The notes beneath the pieces were generated by a model, which saw nothing but the letters and a program-made list of their open reading frames with translations, ran no database searches and was not told the DNA's origin. Both the position numbers and the translations under genes were made by a program. A stretch of 64,000 nt of DNA from Gemmatimonadota bacterium (GTDB taxonomy: Bacteria; Latescibacterota; UBA2968), in contig PBWH01000005.1 in the NCBI GenBank assembly GCA_002727195.1, positions 163,353-227,352 on the forward strand, given 5' to 3'. This document shows, piece by piece, positions 26,857 to 35,477 of this stretch (positions are counted from its first letter, which is position 1; the number at the start of each line of letters is the position of its first letter).

Positions 26857-27657
26857 ATGCCAACGACCATCTCGGACGAACACAAATTCCTCTTCGACCT
26901 TCAGGGCTACATTCGGCTCGAGGGCGTGTTGACTGTGGCTGAATGCGACGAAATATTGGCCGTCCTGCGACGTCTGGAGGACCGGGAGTACGAGGATGTT
27001 TGGATGGAGTCCGTCGAAGGAACGGGGAGACCGACCAGGGAAGTCGCCAAGGAGAATCAGGTCAGGTTGAACGGCCTTCCACGTCTGGATCCGATCTTTG
27101 ACGACCTGATCGGACACGAGCGGGTGCTCCCCTACCTGGAGGAATTCGTCGAAGGGCCACAACTGATCAATACCTGGTCGATCTCGAAGTGGAAGGATGC
27201 GGCCTTCAGTGGCTGGCATCGTGGCGTCCCGGTCACTGACCACACCCACCGGAACGGCCTGATCCGGACCCGCATGCTCAACACGGTCTACTTCCTGACA
27301 GATAACGGGCCGGAGGACGGATGCGTCGTCGCCATCCCCGGATCCCACAAAAGCAATGTAGACCTGGACCTCAAGACCCATCCCGCATACGAGATGCCCG
27401 GCGCGACGCCGGTAGTCGGCAAAGCGGGCGACCTGCTTCTGTTCTCTGAAGCGACGCTCCACGACGGTCTTCCCAAGACCACCAAAGGGATACGGACCAA
27501 CCTCTACTACAACTACGTCCACGCTCACTACAACGGGATGATGCGGGAACCCCGAAACTGTCATCACTTCTACTTCCCACCCGACGTTCGCTCTCGTTTC
27601 GACGAGACCCGTCAACGGCTTACCAACTGGATGGAGTATGTGAAGTGGGATTACTAG
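26857..27657 (+). CDS. PhyH-family Fe(II)/2-oxoglutarate oxygenase (non-canonical HxG site)
   Basis: 266 residues, starting 4 nt after the preceding gene. PhyH layout: FLFDLQGYIRLEGVLTVAEC at the N-terminus, SGWHRGVPVTDHTH in the centre, GCVVAIPGSHKSN, GDLLLFSEATLHDG with distal His202, and KGIRTNLYYNYV with the 2-oxoglutarate-binding Arg. At the metal site, His121-Arg-Gly123 lacks the usual Asp. This HxG form is known in halogenase-type 2OG enzymes, where halide fills the Asp place, and in inactive PhyH relatives, so hydroxylation cannot be assumed. An intrinsic terminator follows. Confidence 0.85.
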   Translation: MPTTISDEHKFLFDLQGYIRLEGVLTVAECDEILAVLRRLEDREYEDVWMESVEGTGRPTREVAKENQVRLNGLPRLDPIFDDLIGHERVLPYLEEFVEGPQLINTWSISKWKDAAFSGWHRGVPVTDHTHRNGLIRTRMLNTVYFLTDNGPEDGCVVAIPGSHKSNVDLDLKTHPAYEMPGATPVVGKAGDLLLFSEATLHDGLPKTTKGIRTNLYYNYVHAHYNGMMREPRNCHHFYFPPDVRSRFDETRQRLTNWMEYVKWDY

Positions 27658-27691
27658 ACCGTTCCCACCTTCTTTTTTTCTGCCTACAACA

Positions 27692-27728
27692 AAGCCCCCG
27701 ACGTGAGCCGGGGGCTTGTTCTTTTTCG
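27692..27728. terminator. Intrinsic terminator between convergent genes
   Basis: AAGCCCCCG-ACGTGAGC-CGGGGGCTT followed by GTTCTTTTTC: a 9-bp GC-rich stem with a T-tract on the plus strand. It lies 34 nt after the PhyH stop and 15 nt before the end of the convergent CPBP gene, so it probably serves both. Confidence 0.85.
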
Positions 27729-27742
27729 TCAAACGCGTTCCG

Positions 27743-30700
27743 CTACGAGGGATCCGCTCGGCGACCTGCCAGAGCGAGGTAGATGCCCAGCAGAATGGGA
27801 GACACGTACAACGCGATCATCGCGATAGCGTTGATGTCGTGCCACGGAACGTTCGATTCCATCAGGAAAACTGCGCCCCAGATGTTCCCCAGGAACACCA
27901 TCCCGATGACATAGGCCAGCAGGTTATACCGGATGACCTTCACGAGATACGCGATGGTAGCCACCATGCTGACCAGACCGAAGCTTACGAGAAAGAGGCC
28001 ATGGGTGAAATCCTGAGCTCGATTGACATTGGTCACCAAAATGAACCCGACCAGGAGCAAGCCCATCCACTTCCAATCACGTACGGTGTGCTTCGCCACG
28101 AGGATGGCCGTCAGCATCCCGATCATGATTCCGGGGGCAAAGAAGAGGTCCCCAACGCTGGACAAAAACGGCGACAGCGTGTCCAGGTTCTCAGGTGAGT
28201 AGCGGGATACCTTCATGTGCTGCAGGAAATGCGTCTCGTGCAGGTGGCCTTGAATGGATCCTATCGCTCGAGAGATCATTCCGAATGCCCCGATCGCCAG
28301 GCACGAATCGATCAGCAGAAGACCGCGTCCTTCCCCTGACCGAAGCTTACGCACCCACTCCACGGGATCGGGGTGTCCGGGGACATTCGACCGGTAAAGC
28401 GCAATGGCCAGCGCCGCTAACACGGCTACCAGGAGCGGCCCAAGTGACGCGAGGAGGACGAGACCGACGCCTTTGAGACCCAGAAACGTGACCATCGACT
28501 GGCTGGTCCTGAGCCCATCGAAGAAGAGCGGCGACTCGTTGATCTGTCCGATCACACCGCTCACAAACGCGATACCGCCGAAAACGAGGGGGGCTCGCCA
28601 CGCGATCGTGCCTTCTCGATACAGACGGAAGAACGCCAGCGTCCCGAGGATTACGAGCGCGACGACGGCCACGGTCTGGACCGTCGAAATGATCGCGTCC
28701 TTCGTTCCGGTCTCCCGCAGCTCCCGCATGAACGACTCAGGCGCTTTGAACCCGAACGAAGCGCCGCCGAAACTGTCGCCCTGCACGATCGCCTGGACGC
28801 GGAACTCTCCAGAATCGACCTTTGCCGCCAGACGCTCCCAGACAAACGTGTGATCTAACCGGTTTTCTCGTTTGTCGCTCTTCGCTTCCAAGCGCTTGTA
28901 GGCAGACGAATCCATCACATCAACCGCAAAGTGGTCCTGGAGCCCGGTTTCCGCGATGACTCGAGCATCATCGGACGACAGTTCTGCTCCTGCCAGGCTA
29001 TCCGGAAGGATGCGGCGCAGACTCGCAAGCCGTCCCGTCGGATCGATGCCGATTCGGAATTCGGTCTTCTCCTTTGGCTTGAACCATCGCACCTGCCACT
29101 GACGCGGATAGGTTGCGGTTGCGATCAATGAATCGGCCTGCATTCCCAGCCGTCGCACCAAGTAGGTGTAGCCCTGGAAACCCAGTCCGTCTCTATACTT
29201 CACATAGTCGTAGGAACCCTCGAGTTCCCAACCCAGTACCGCCCGCACAGAATCGGCTTTCTGATACGCCTCTCCTCGATCGATCGCCAGGTCGAGGGTC
29301 GCTTCACCATAGTGCGGCAAATCCATGCTCGTATACACGCCAAAACCAACCAAGCAAATCACGATCGCACCCAGACGCTGACCTCGAGTTAACAGGTAGG
29401 AACTGAGGGGAACGACCTCGAAGGTTTCGGGTGCGCCAGCCTCCTCGGCTGATGGAACCGTCCGTGATGGCGGCGCCTGCTCCGGATCAGTTTCCTCCTC
29501 AGCCTCCTGTCCGATTCGTCCCCTGGCCGCACTGATCGCCGCGAACAGAACGGGTACGGCGAGCAAACCTATCACCGCGATCCCTGACACCTGGAAGTAG
29601 GTACTCGTCGACTTCATCATCGGCAGGGCCGTCACAAAGGCGTTGTACCCGTAGTGGGCCACAATCACCGACCAGACACCCCACTTCAGGAACACCACCC
29701 CGAGACCGATACCCACGATCGTCAGCTCGATCCCGCGTGCGTAGATCGGTTCTACCGGGTAATTCGAGTGGAGGAAACCCCACACCACCGCCGGGATGAC
29801 AATGGCGAGCCACTTGATCTTCAACCAGCGTAGCAACAACGGGATCGCCAGAAGCCGGAAAAAAAACTCCTCGAGCGTAGCGGCGATCAGGCCAATCAGA
29901 AGAGGGTATATCCAGGGGAACACGGTACTGAAAGCGTTGCTATACTCGATCACACCCGCCGGCATCCACACACCGAACAGCTTCTTGCCCACGAGCATCC
30001 ACGCGATCTGGTAGCCGAGCATACAACCCGCGATACCGTACCCGATCAGCGTCGCCCGGACATACCGGCCGGCCACCACATTCCGTAGTGACAGCCTGGG
30101 ATACAGCTCGCTGTTTCCGAAGGTATTCCGTGTGATCCAGGCTCCGGCTGTCCCTGCCATCGTGACGATGCTGCCGTTGATGACCGACCCGACGACCACG
30201 GCCAGCACAATGGTGATGTAGAAAAAGCTCATCGACTGCGTGGTGTCGAACGAATACTTGATCAGGGGAATCCCATTGAGTTGCGCGACCATCGCCGCGG
30301 CCACGACGGCCACACCGAGGATCGTGCTGGACCGCCACTGGAGTCCGCCCGCCCGGTAACGCTGAGCGAGAATCACGAGCACGCCGATCCCGAGGGCGAC
30401 CCAGGCGATCGTAAATACCGAGTTGAGCAATCCCGCCTGAGACCGTGTCTTCTCGAACGCACGCTGGAAGGTATCGGGCACGTGGACGAACTCGTCGAAC
30501 TGACCCACCCGATCGCCCTGCACGACGACCTCCATCCGGTAGTGTCCGTCCTCGCCGACCGTGAAGCCTTGCTTCCTGAACGTGAACGTGTGGTCTGTCC
30601 GTGCCGTTCGCTCTTCGCTGGACCGTTCGACCTCATCCCAACCTGCGCGATCGAACCCCAACGTCTCGAACAGAAAACGGGTCGCGATCGGTTCCGCTTC

Positions 30701-31144
30701 CGCTTCCGTCAGGCTTGCCCCTTCATCCTCATCCAGAATCCGGTGGCTGTAGGAAACGACGCGTCCCCCCGGGTCCAGATGGACGTGTATCTCCTCCTTC
30801 TTGAGCGGGCGATACCACCTAAAACGCCAGCTGAAAATTGAGATCCACTCACGGGCGAACCGATTGGATTCCTCCAACCCAAGCGACTTCTGAATGAATA
30901 TTTGCGGCATCAGATCGCTACTGAATATCTGTGCGCTCTCGAACCCGCTCAGGTCGTGTCCCCTGGACACGGCAAACTGCTGCGCCTCGATAAACGCTTC
31001 GTCAGGGCTGAGTTTGAAATCCAGTGAGGCGATCGGCAAGGCCCGATCGTAGTTGGCCAGGAAGGTGTAGAGCCCGACGGCACCCAGCGCGAGGAAGGCA
31101 ATGATCCAGGTCGTATCTCGTTGCTTCACGACGAGACCTTTCAT
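27743..31144 (-). CDS. Giant CPBP-family intramembrane protease with duplicated PepSY-like module
   Basis: 1133 residues. One half (~1-540) has an N-terminal membrane helix, a ~200-residue extracytoplasmic PepSY-like region (HVHLDPGGRVVSYSHRI), then many membrane helices and the CPBP/Abi protease motifs: E425-E426-F-F-F-R430, His459 in GFLHSNYP and His497 in VAHYGYNA. After a Pro/Glu-rich linker (~545-585), the helix + PepSY-like + membrane arrangement repeats (FRIGIDPTGRLASLRRI, RLDHTFVWERL, VQAIVQGDSFGG) but without protease motifs. CPBP proteins are Rce1-like membrane endopeptidases. Ends convergently against PhyH. The 5' end abuts the next gene region on the plus strand. Confidence 0.85.
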   Translation of the reverse strand: MKGLVVKQRDTTWIIAFLALGAVGLYTFLANYDRALPIASLDFKLSPDEAFIEAQQFAVSRGHDLSGFESAQIFSSDLMPQIFIQKSLGLEESNRFAREWISIFSWRFRWYRPLKKEEIHVHLDPGGRVVSYSHRILDEDEGASLTEAEAEPIATRFLFETLGFDRAGWDEVERSSEERTARTDHTFTFRKQGFTVGEDGHYRMEVVVQGDRVGQFDEFVHVPDTFQRAFEKTRSQAGLLNSVFTIAWVALGIGVLVILAQRYRAGGLQWRSSTILGVAVVAAAMVAQLNGIPLIKYSFDTTQSMSFFYITIVLAVVVGSVINGSIVTMAGTAGAWITRNTFGNSELYPRLSLRNVVAGRYVRATLIGYGIAGCMLGYQIAWMLVGKKLFGVWMPAGVIEYSNAFSTVFPWIYPLLIGLIAATLEEFFFRLLAIPLLLRWLKIKWLAIVIPAVVWGFLHSNYPVEPIYARGIELTIVGIGLGVVFLKWGVWSVIVAHYGYNAFVTALPMMKSTSTYFQVSGIAVIGLLAVPVLFAAISAARGRIGQEAEEETDPEQAPPSRTVPSAEEAGAPETFEVVPLSSYLLTRGQRLGAIVICLVGFGVYTSMDLPHYGEATLDLAIDRGEAYQKADSVRAVLGWELEGSYDYVKYRDGLGFQGYTYLVRRLGMQADSLIATATYPRQWQVRWFKPKEKTEFRIGIDPTGRLASLRRILPDSLAGAELSSDDARVIAETGLQDHFAVDVMDSSAYKRLEAKSDKRENRLDHTFVWERLAAKVDSGEFRVQAIVQGDSFGGASFGFKAPESFMRELRETGTKDAIISTVQTVAVVALVILGTLAFFRLYREGTIAWRAPLVFGGIAFVSGVIGQINESPLFFDGLRTSQSMVTFLGLKGVGLVLLASLGPLLVAVLAALAIALYRSNVPGHPDPVEWVRKLRSGEGRGLLLIDSCLAIGAFGMISRAIGSIQGHLHETHFLQHMKVSRYSPENLDTLSPFLSSVGDLFFAPGIMIGMLTAILVAKHTVRDWKWMGLLLVGFILVTNVNRAQDFTHGLFLVSFGLVSMVATIAYLVKVIRYNLLAYVIGMVFLGNIWGAVFLMESNVPWHDINAIAMIALYVSPILLGIYLALAGRRADPS

Positions 31145-31296
31145 TGAGTGTGCAGAACGCGACGCACTATGTTAAGGGAAACTTATCTGCGCGACCAAGC
31201 CGATTTCCGGTCCCGTTTGCGGCGACTGTTCGGCCCGGCTATCTTCCCATGACCAGGTCGAACACCCCCAACGTTCCACCACAGAGAAGACCCATT

Positions 31297-32382
31297 ATGT
31301 CCGATTCACTGCCCAGAACCATGCCCGCCATCATCTGCCACACCCCGGAGGACTACAGGTTAGAAGAACACGACGTACCTAATCCTGGGCCGGGTGAGGT
31401 CGTCATTCGTGTTGATTCTGTGGGCATATGCGCCAGCGACCTCAAATGTTACCTGGGAGCGCCGCTCTTCTGGGGGGACGAACACCGGGAAGGATACTGT
31501 CAGGCCCCGATTATACCTGGCCACGAGTTCGTGGGAACCGTGGCCGCCCTCGGGGAGGGCGCGGGCGAGAAGCATGGACTCGCCATCGGGGATCGTGCAG
31601 TCTCGGAGCAAATCGTCCCCTGCGGCGAGTGTCGCTACTGCCAGCGCAGTCAGTACTGGATGTGCGACGTCCACGACATCTACGGCTTCCGCAAAGCAAC
31701 CTTCGGCGCGATGGCGGAGTACATGAAGTTCCCGGCCAAGGCCCTCAACTACAAGGTGCCTGGGTCGATCCTCCCCCACCACGCTGCCTTCATCGAACCG
31801 CTCGCTTGCTCCATCCACGCCGTCGAGCGTGGCGAGATTGAGCTCCAAGACGTCGTCGTCATCGCTGGCGCGGGCCCTCTTGGCCTCGGCATGATCGCCG
31901 CTGCGCGGATGAAGAACCCCGCACTCCTGATCGCCCTCGACCTGAACGATCACCGTCTCGAGATTGCCAAAGCCTGCGGCGCGGACCTCAGCCTGAACCC
32001 GTCAGAAGTGGATGTCATCGACGAAGTACGCGCGCTCACCGGAGGCTACGGCTGCGACGTCTACATCGAAGCCACGGGACATCCCACGGCCGTCCAGCAA
32101 GGTCTGCAGATGATCCGCAAACTCGGCACATTCGTCGAATTCAGCGTCATGCGAGAACCCGTTACCGTCGACTGGACCATCATCGGCGACTCGAAAGAAC
32201 TCAACATCCACGGCTCACACCTCGGGCCCCATTGCTACCCCGTCGCCATCCGGATGATCGAGCATGGCCTGCTGCCGATGGACGACATCGTCACACACCG
32301 TCTGCCACTCGCAGACTTCCAGACCGGCATCGACCTGGTCGCCGACGGCCGTAACTCGATCAAAGTCACACTAGAACCATGA
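31297..32382 (+). CDS. Zinc-dependent medium-chain dehydrogenase (polyol/threonine type)
   Basis: 361 residues from the ATG at 31297 with AGAGAAG upstream; the frame is open for 51 more codons but they are not family-like. Catalytic zinc ligands: Cys in VGICASDLKCY, GHE in IIPGHEFVG. Structural zinc: four cysteines in CGECRYCQRSQYWMC. Nucleotide fold: VVIAGAGPLGLGMIAAA followed by DLNDHRLEIAKACGA. The sequence resembles L-threitol/erythritol and sorbitol-type dehydrogenases (MCDVHDIYGF, FIEPLACSIHAVE). It should oxidise a polyol or sugar alcohol with NAD. It overlaps the next frame by a few bases, so the DUF72 gene is probably cotranscribed. Confidence 0.88.
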   Translation: MSDSLPRTMPAIICHTPEDYRLEEHDVPNPGPGEVVIRVDSVGICASDLKCYLGAPLFWGDEHREGYCQAPIIPGHEFVGTVAALGEGAGEKHGLAIGDRAVSEQIVPCGECRYCQRSQYWMCDVHDIYGFRKATFGAMAEYMKFPAKALNYKVPGSILPHHAAFIEPLACSIHAVERGEIELQDVVVIAGAGPLGLGMIAAARMKNPALLIALDLNDHRLEIAKACGADLSLNPSEVDVIDEVRALTGGYGCDVYIEATGHPTAVQQGLQMIRKLGTFVEFSVMREPVTVDWTIIGDSKELNIHGSHLGPHCYPVAIRMIEHGLLPMDDIVTHRLPLADFQTGIDLVADGRNSIKVTLEP

Positions 32383-32435
32383 GATCGAGGATTGGGTTTT
32401 CTATTCTCAATTCTCCATCCCCAGTTGATACAGCG

Positions 32436-33299
32436 ATGATCGACAAATACTATCTCGGTTTGCCCATGTGGGCCCATCGACTCTGGCTCGGAGAATTCTT
32501 CGCGCCGAGGACACCGCAGGATCGGCTATTGGCCGAGTACGCCAGCGTGTTCAACACGGTCGAGGGAAACACGACGTTCTATGGCACCCCGAAACCGGAC
32601 ACGATCCTGAAGTGGAAAGAATCGGCGGGTCCATCGTTCCGGTTCTGCTTCAAGTTTCCCCAGACCGTGACCCATCAGCGCAAACTCAGGCACGTATCCG
32701 ACGAGGTAACGAAATTCCTCGAGCTGCTGGAGCCGCTCGGCGATCAGCTCGGGCCATTCCTGATCGGCTTGCCGCACACCTTCGATCCCAGGTCGATGGA
32801 TGCCCTAGCCGACTTCCTGGCTATCCTCCCCAACACCTTCGCATATGCCGTTGAGTTCAGACACCCGGCATTCTTCAAGGATGCCGAGTCGGACGTGAAC
32901 CGCTTCCTAGAGGACAGACAAGTGGACCGTGTCCTGTTTCACACAGATACACTTCTGAGTGTCGAAACAAACCACCCCGAACTAATCGAGTCTCAACGCC
33001 AGAAACCCCACGTACCGCATCGGACCTACGCGACCGGCTCACGTCCCTTTATACGATTCGTCGGCCCGCCCGAAGTGGCTGACAACCACCCCCACCTGGA
33101 GGACTGGGCAGACGTCACAGCCGAATGGATCCGCGAGGGTCGCACGCCTTACATTTTCCTGCATCACGCACCATCTGATCTTTACGCCCCTCGCCTGGCC
33201 ACCGATTTCCACAACTTGCTGGCTCAACGGATCGACGTAGGTAAAATACCCGAGTGGCCTGTTGATCGCGCCAGGGCGGGTCAGCTCAGCCTCTTCTAA
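32436..33299 (+). CDS. DUF72 family protein (YecE-like TIM barrel)
   Basis: 287 residues from the ATG at 32436 (MIDKYYLGLPMWAH); the frame also allows 32379, which would overlap the dehydrogenase by 4 nt. DUF72 marks: FNTVEGNTTFYGTP, a SFRFCFKFPQTVTH strand, PFLIGLPHTF, YAVEFRHPAFF, then FIRFVGPPE and PYIFLHHAPSDLYAPRLA. The family is a TIM barrel of unknown function found across bacteria. No signal peptide. Nothing in the neighbourhood reveals its role. Confidence 0.88.
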   Translation: MIDKYYLGLPMWAHRLWLGEFFAPRTPQDRLLAEYASVFNTVEGNTTFYGTPKPDTILKWKESAGPSFRFCFKFPQTVTHQRKLRHVSDEVTKFLELLEPLGDQLGPFLIGLPHTFDPRSMDALADFLAILPNTFAYAVEFRHPAFFKDAESDVNRFLEDRQVDRVLFHTDTLLSVETNHPELIESQRQKPHVPHRTYATGSRPFIRFVGPPEVADNHPHLEDWADVTAEWIREGRTPYIFLHHAPSDLYAPRLATDFHNLLAQRIDVGKIPEWPVDRARAGQLSLF

Positions 33300-33310
33300 C
33301 AGATCCCTGG

Positions 33311-33334
33311 CCTCCGTAGCCTTGGCGAAGGAGG
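33311..33334. repeat. Dispersed hairpin-like repeat, family A (core copy)
   Basis: CCTCCGTAGCCTTGGCGAAGGAGG sits 12 nt after the DUF72 stop. The central TAGCCTTGGCGAAGGA matches the element at 2083-2125. The flanks (CCTCC/GGAGG) pair. Confidence 0.65.
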
Positions 33335-33449
33335 CTCGTAATTCATCTTTGACTCTCAATGCCGCGCCTTTACCTCCCACAACTCGATATAGCGTTCACC
33401 CACTTCGACAGCCACTATCTCATCGACTGAACACATCGGCTCTGGCAGC

Positions 33450-34544
33450 TTGCGCGAGCTGCCAGACCTGCTGACCATGGGTCAGATCCAATCCTGTCTG
33501 CTCGTCGCCGACCATGCGGTCTGGAAGCAGCCACAGATCCAGCTCAGGATGGAGCCTGCCCTCGAGCGTCTGGACCGTGTGATCCGCTTCTCCCGGTTCA
33601 CGCCCAACCCCACGGTCGAGTCGGTCGAGAGTGCCCTCAGCGAAATGGCAGTCCACGAAGTGGACGCAGTCGTGGCTCTCGGCGGGGGAACGGCGATCGA
33701 TATCGCCAAACTGGTCTCCGTATCACTAGGAAGTGGCATACAGTCGGTCGTCGCATCACCTGATCAGGCTTCGCGAGAGGTCAGCCTGATCGCCATCCCG
33801 ACCACGGCTGGTACGGGAAGCGAGGTCACGCATTTTGCCGTTCTCTATATTGACGGCGTGAAGCAATCGATCGCGAATGAGGTCCTCCGACCGGATATCG
33901 CCATCGTCGACCCGGATCTGTTAATGTCCGTGCCCACGCACGTGGCCGCTCACACGGGCCTGGACGCCTTGTGTCAATGCATCGAATCGATCTGGAGTAT
34001 CAACGCCAATGCCGAGTCCACGACGTATGCCCGAGATGGACTTCGTCTAGCGCTGGAGCACCTTGAACAGGCAGTCAAGGCACCCGACGCCGCGTCACGA
34101 GATTCGATGGCAAGAGCAGCCCACCTTTCGGGCAAAGCGATCGACATCAGCAAGACAACGGCGGCCCACGCCCTGTCCTATGCGATGACCTCGTATCACG
34201 GGATTCCGCACGGCCTGGCTGTGGCGCTGACCATCGGACCGATGCTCGAGTGGAATGCCCAGGTCACGGAGGGAGATTGCACACACCCCGAGGGTGTGGA
34301 TGCGGCGCGATCGGCTGTATCGCGGCTGGTGGAATCGCTATCTTGTCCAGACGGTGTGGCGGGCGGAGACCGAATCGACCAGCTGATACGATCGATCGGA
34401 TGTGACATACGCCTCGGGGCATACGGAATCGACGCCAGCGACATCGAGAGGCTGTCGGGGGCAGTCAACACGGAAAGACTCGGCAACAATCCTCGATCCC
34501 TCGGGCGGAAGGACATCGAGCGACTCTTGATGGAGAGACTCTAG
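33450..34544 (+). CDS. Iron-containing alcohol dehydrogenase (phosphonoacetaldehyde reductase-like)
   Basis: About 364 residues. Fe-ADH marks: AVVALGGGTAIDIAKLVSVS, IPTTAGTGSEVTHFAVLY, then TGLDALCQCIESIWSINANA, where the usual first metal His of DALxH is Gln. HGIPHGLAVAL supplies the two later histidines. The DALxQ..ES.WS pattern is that of phosphonoacetaldehyde reductases and relatives. The start is unclear: the TTG at 33450 removes the family's GSGSL beginning, which is present in the open frame (EHIGSGSLRELP), yet no ATG or GTG occurs before the stop near 33390. The 5' end may be damaged or use a rare start. PhyH begins 2 nt after the stop. Confidence 0.8.
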   Translation: MRELPDLLTMGQIQSCLLVADHAVWKQPQIQLRMEPALERLDRVIRFSRFTPNPTVESVESALSEMAVHEVDAVVALGGGTAIDIAKLVSVSLGSGIQSVVASPDQASREVSLIAIPTTAGTGSEVTHFAVLYIDGVKQSIANEVLRPDIAIVDPDLLMSVPTHVAAHTGLDALCQCIESIWSINANAESTTYARDGLRLALEHLEQAVKAPDAASRDSMARAAHLSGKAIDISKTTAAHALSYAMTSYHGIPHGLAVALTIGPMLEWNAQVTEGDCTHPEGVDAARSAVSRLVESLSCPDGVAGGDRIDQLIRSIGCDIRLGAYGIDASDIERLSGAVNTERLGNNPRSLGRKDIERLLMERL

Positions 34545-34546
34545 AG

Positions 34547-35311
34547 ATGGGGAACAACGATTGGCTGGAAGCGAAGGGCGAGTTCGACAAGGACGGCTAC
34601 ACGGTTCGACGGAGCTTTCTGGACAAGGCGGAAACAGAGGACGTGATCGAGAACCTCTATCGGTATATCAAGGATGTTCTCCCCACCGTGCCGCCTGAGA
34701 ACGCGTTCTACGAGGACAAGGAGGACCCGTCCACGCTGAAGCAACTGCCGCATATGCAGGCACACGACCCGTATTTCGATCGCATGCTGATGGACAGCAA
34801 ATTCCGGCAGCTCGCGGAAACGCTTCTGTACGGAGAAGTCGTGCCCAAGAACGCCCAATTCCTGTGTAAACCGCCGAAAGTCGGACAGGCCACCCCCCCC
34901 CATCAGGACGGCTACTACTTCATGATCGACCCGGTCGAAGGGCTGACGATGTGGCTGGGACTCGACCACGCCGACGAGGGAAACGGCTGCCTGCGCTACG
35001 TTCGAGGATCGCACCGTAAAGGCCTGCGCGACCACAGCCGCACCCAGACGCTCGGCTTCTCGCAGGGCATAACCGACTTCGGCACCGAAGACGACCTCGC
35101 GAACGAAGCCGTCTACACCGCTTCACCGGGCGACCTTCTCGCCCACCACGCCCTCACCGTCCACCGAGCCGACGCCAACCGCTCCGCCGACCGCCCCCGA
35201 CGTGCTATCGGCTTCGTCTACCTCTCCACCCGAGCCGAGGAACGCACGGAGGACCTGGCCCAGTACCGAAGCAACCTCGCCAAAGACCTGGCCAACAAGG
35301 GCCGCATCTAG
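34547..35311 (+). CDS. PhyH-family Fe(II)/2-oxoglutarate oxygenase (canonical site)
   Basis: 254 residues, starting 2 nt after the iron dehydrogenase. The site is complete: His119-x-Asp121 in TPPHQDGYYF, distal His206 in LTVHRADANRS, followed by an Arg for 2-oxoglutarate, and GCLRYVRGSHRKG. FDKDGYTVRRSFL is the normal PhyH N-terminus. It should hydroxylate or oxidatively cleave a small molecule. Coupling to a phosphonoacetaldehyde-reductase-like enzyme is interesting because several PhyH enzymes (PhnY, TmpA) hydroxylate phosphonates; this link is inference. Confidence 0.9.
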   Translation: MGNNDWLEAKGEFDKDGYTVRRSFLDKAETEDVIENLYRYIKDVLPTVPPENAFYEDKEDPSTLKQLPHMQAHDPYFDRMLMDSKFRQLAETLLYGEVVPKNAQFLCKPPKVGQATPPHQDGYYFMIDPVEGLTMWLGLDHADEGNGCLRYVRGSHRKGLRDHSRTQTLGFSQGITDFGTEDDLANEAVYTASPGDLLAHHALTVHRADANRSADRPRRAIGFVYLSTRAEERTEDLAQYRSNLAKDLANKGRI

Positions 35312-35321
35312 CCATCGGTAA

Positions 35322-35340
35322 GGGCAATCTCCGATTGCCC
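35322..35340. repeat. Dispersed hairpin repeat, family B (copy 1)
   Basis: GGGCAATC-TCC-GATTGCCC, 10 nt after the PhyH stop. The same hairpin in reverse orientation is at 50285-50303. Confidence 0.65.
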
Positions 35341-35477
35341 ACTGGCGTGTATCTCCATACCACACGCCCGCCGTACACAGAAAAAGCCCCGCAATCCCTG
35401 ACGAGACCGTTGACTTGCGTGGTGAGTGGCGGCGGTCTCCCGCTCCCCTGCTCCCGCTCTGCCCTTCAGTCGCTTCT

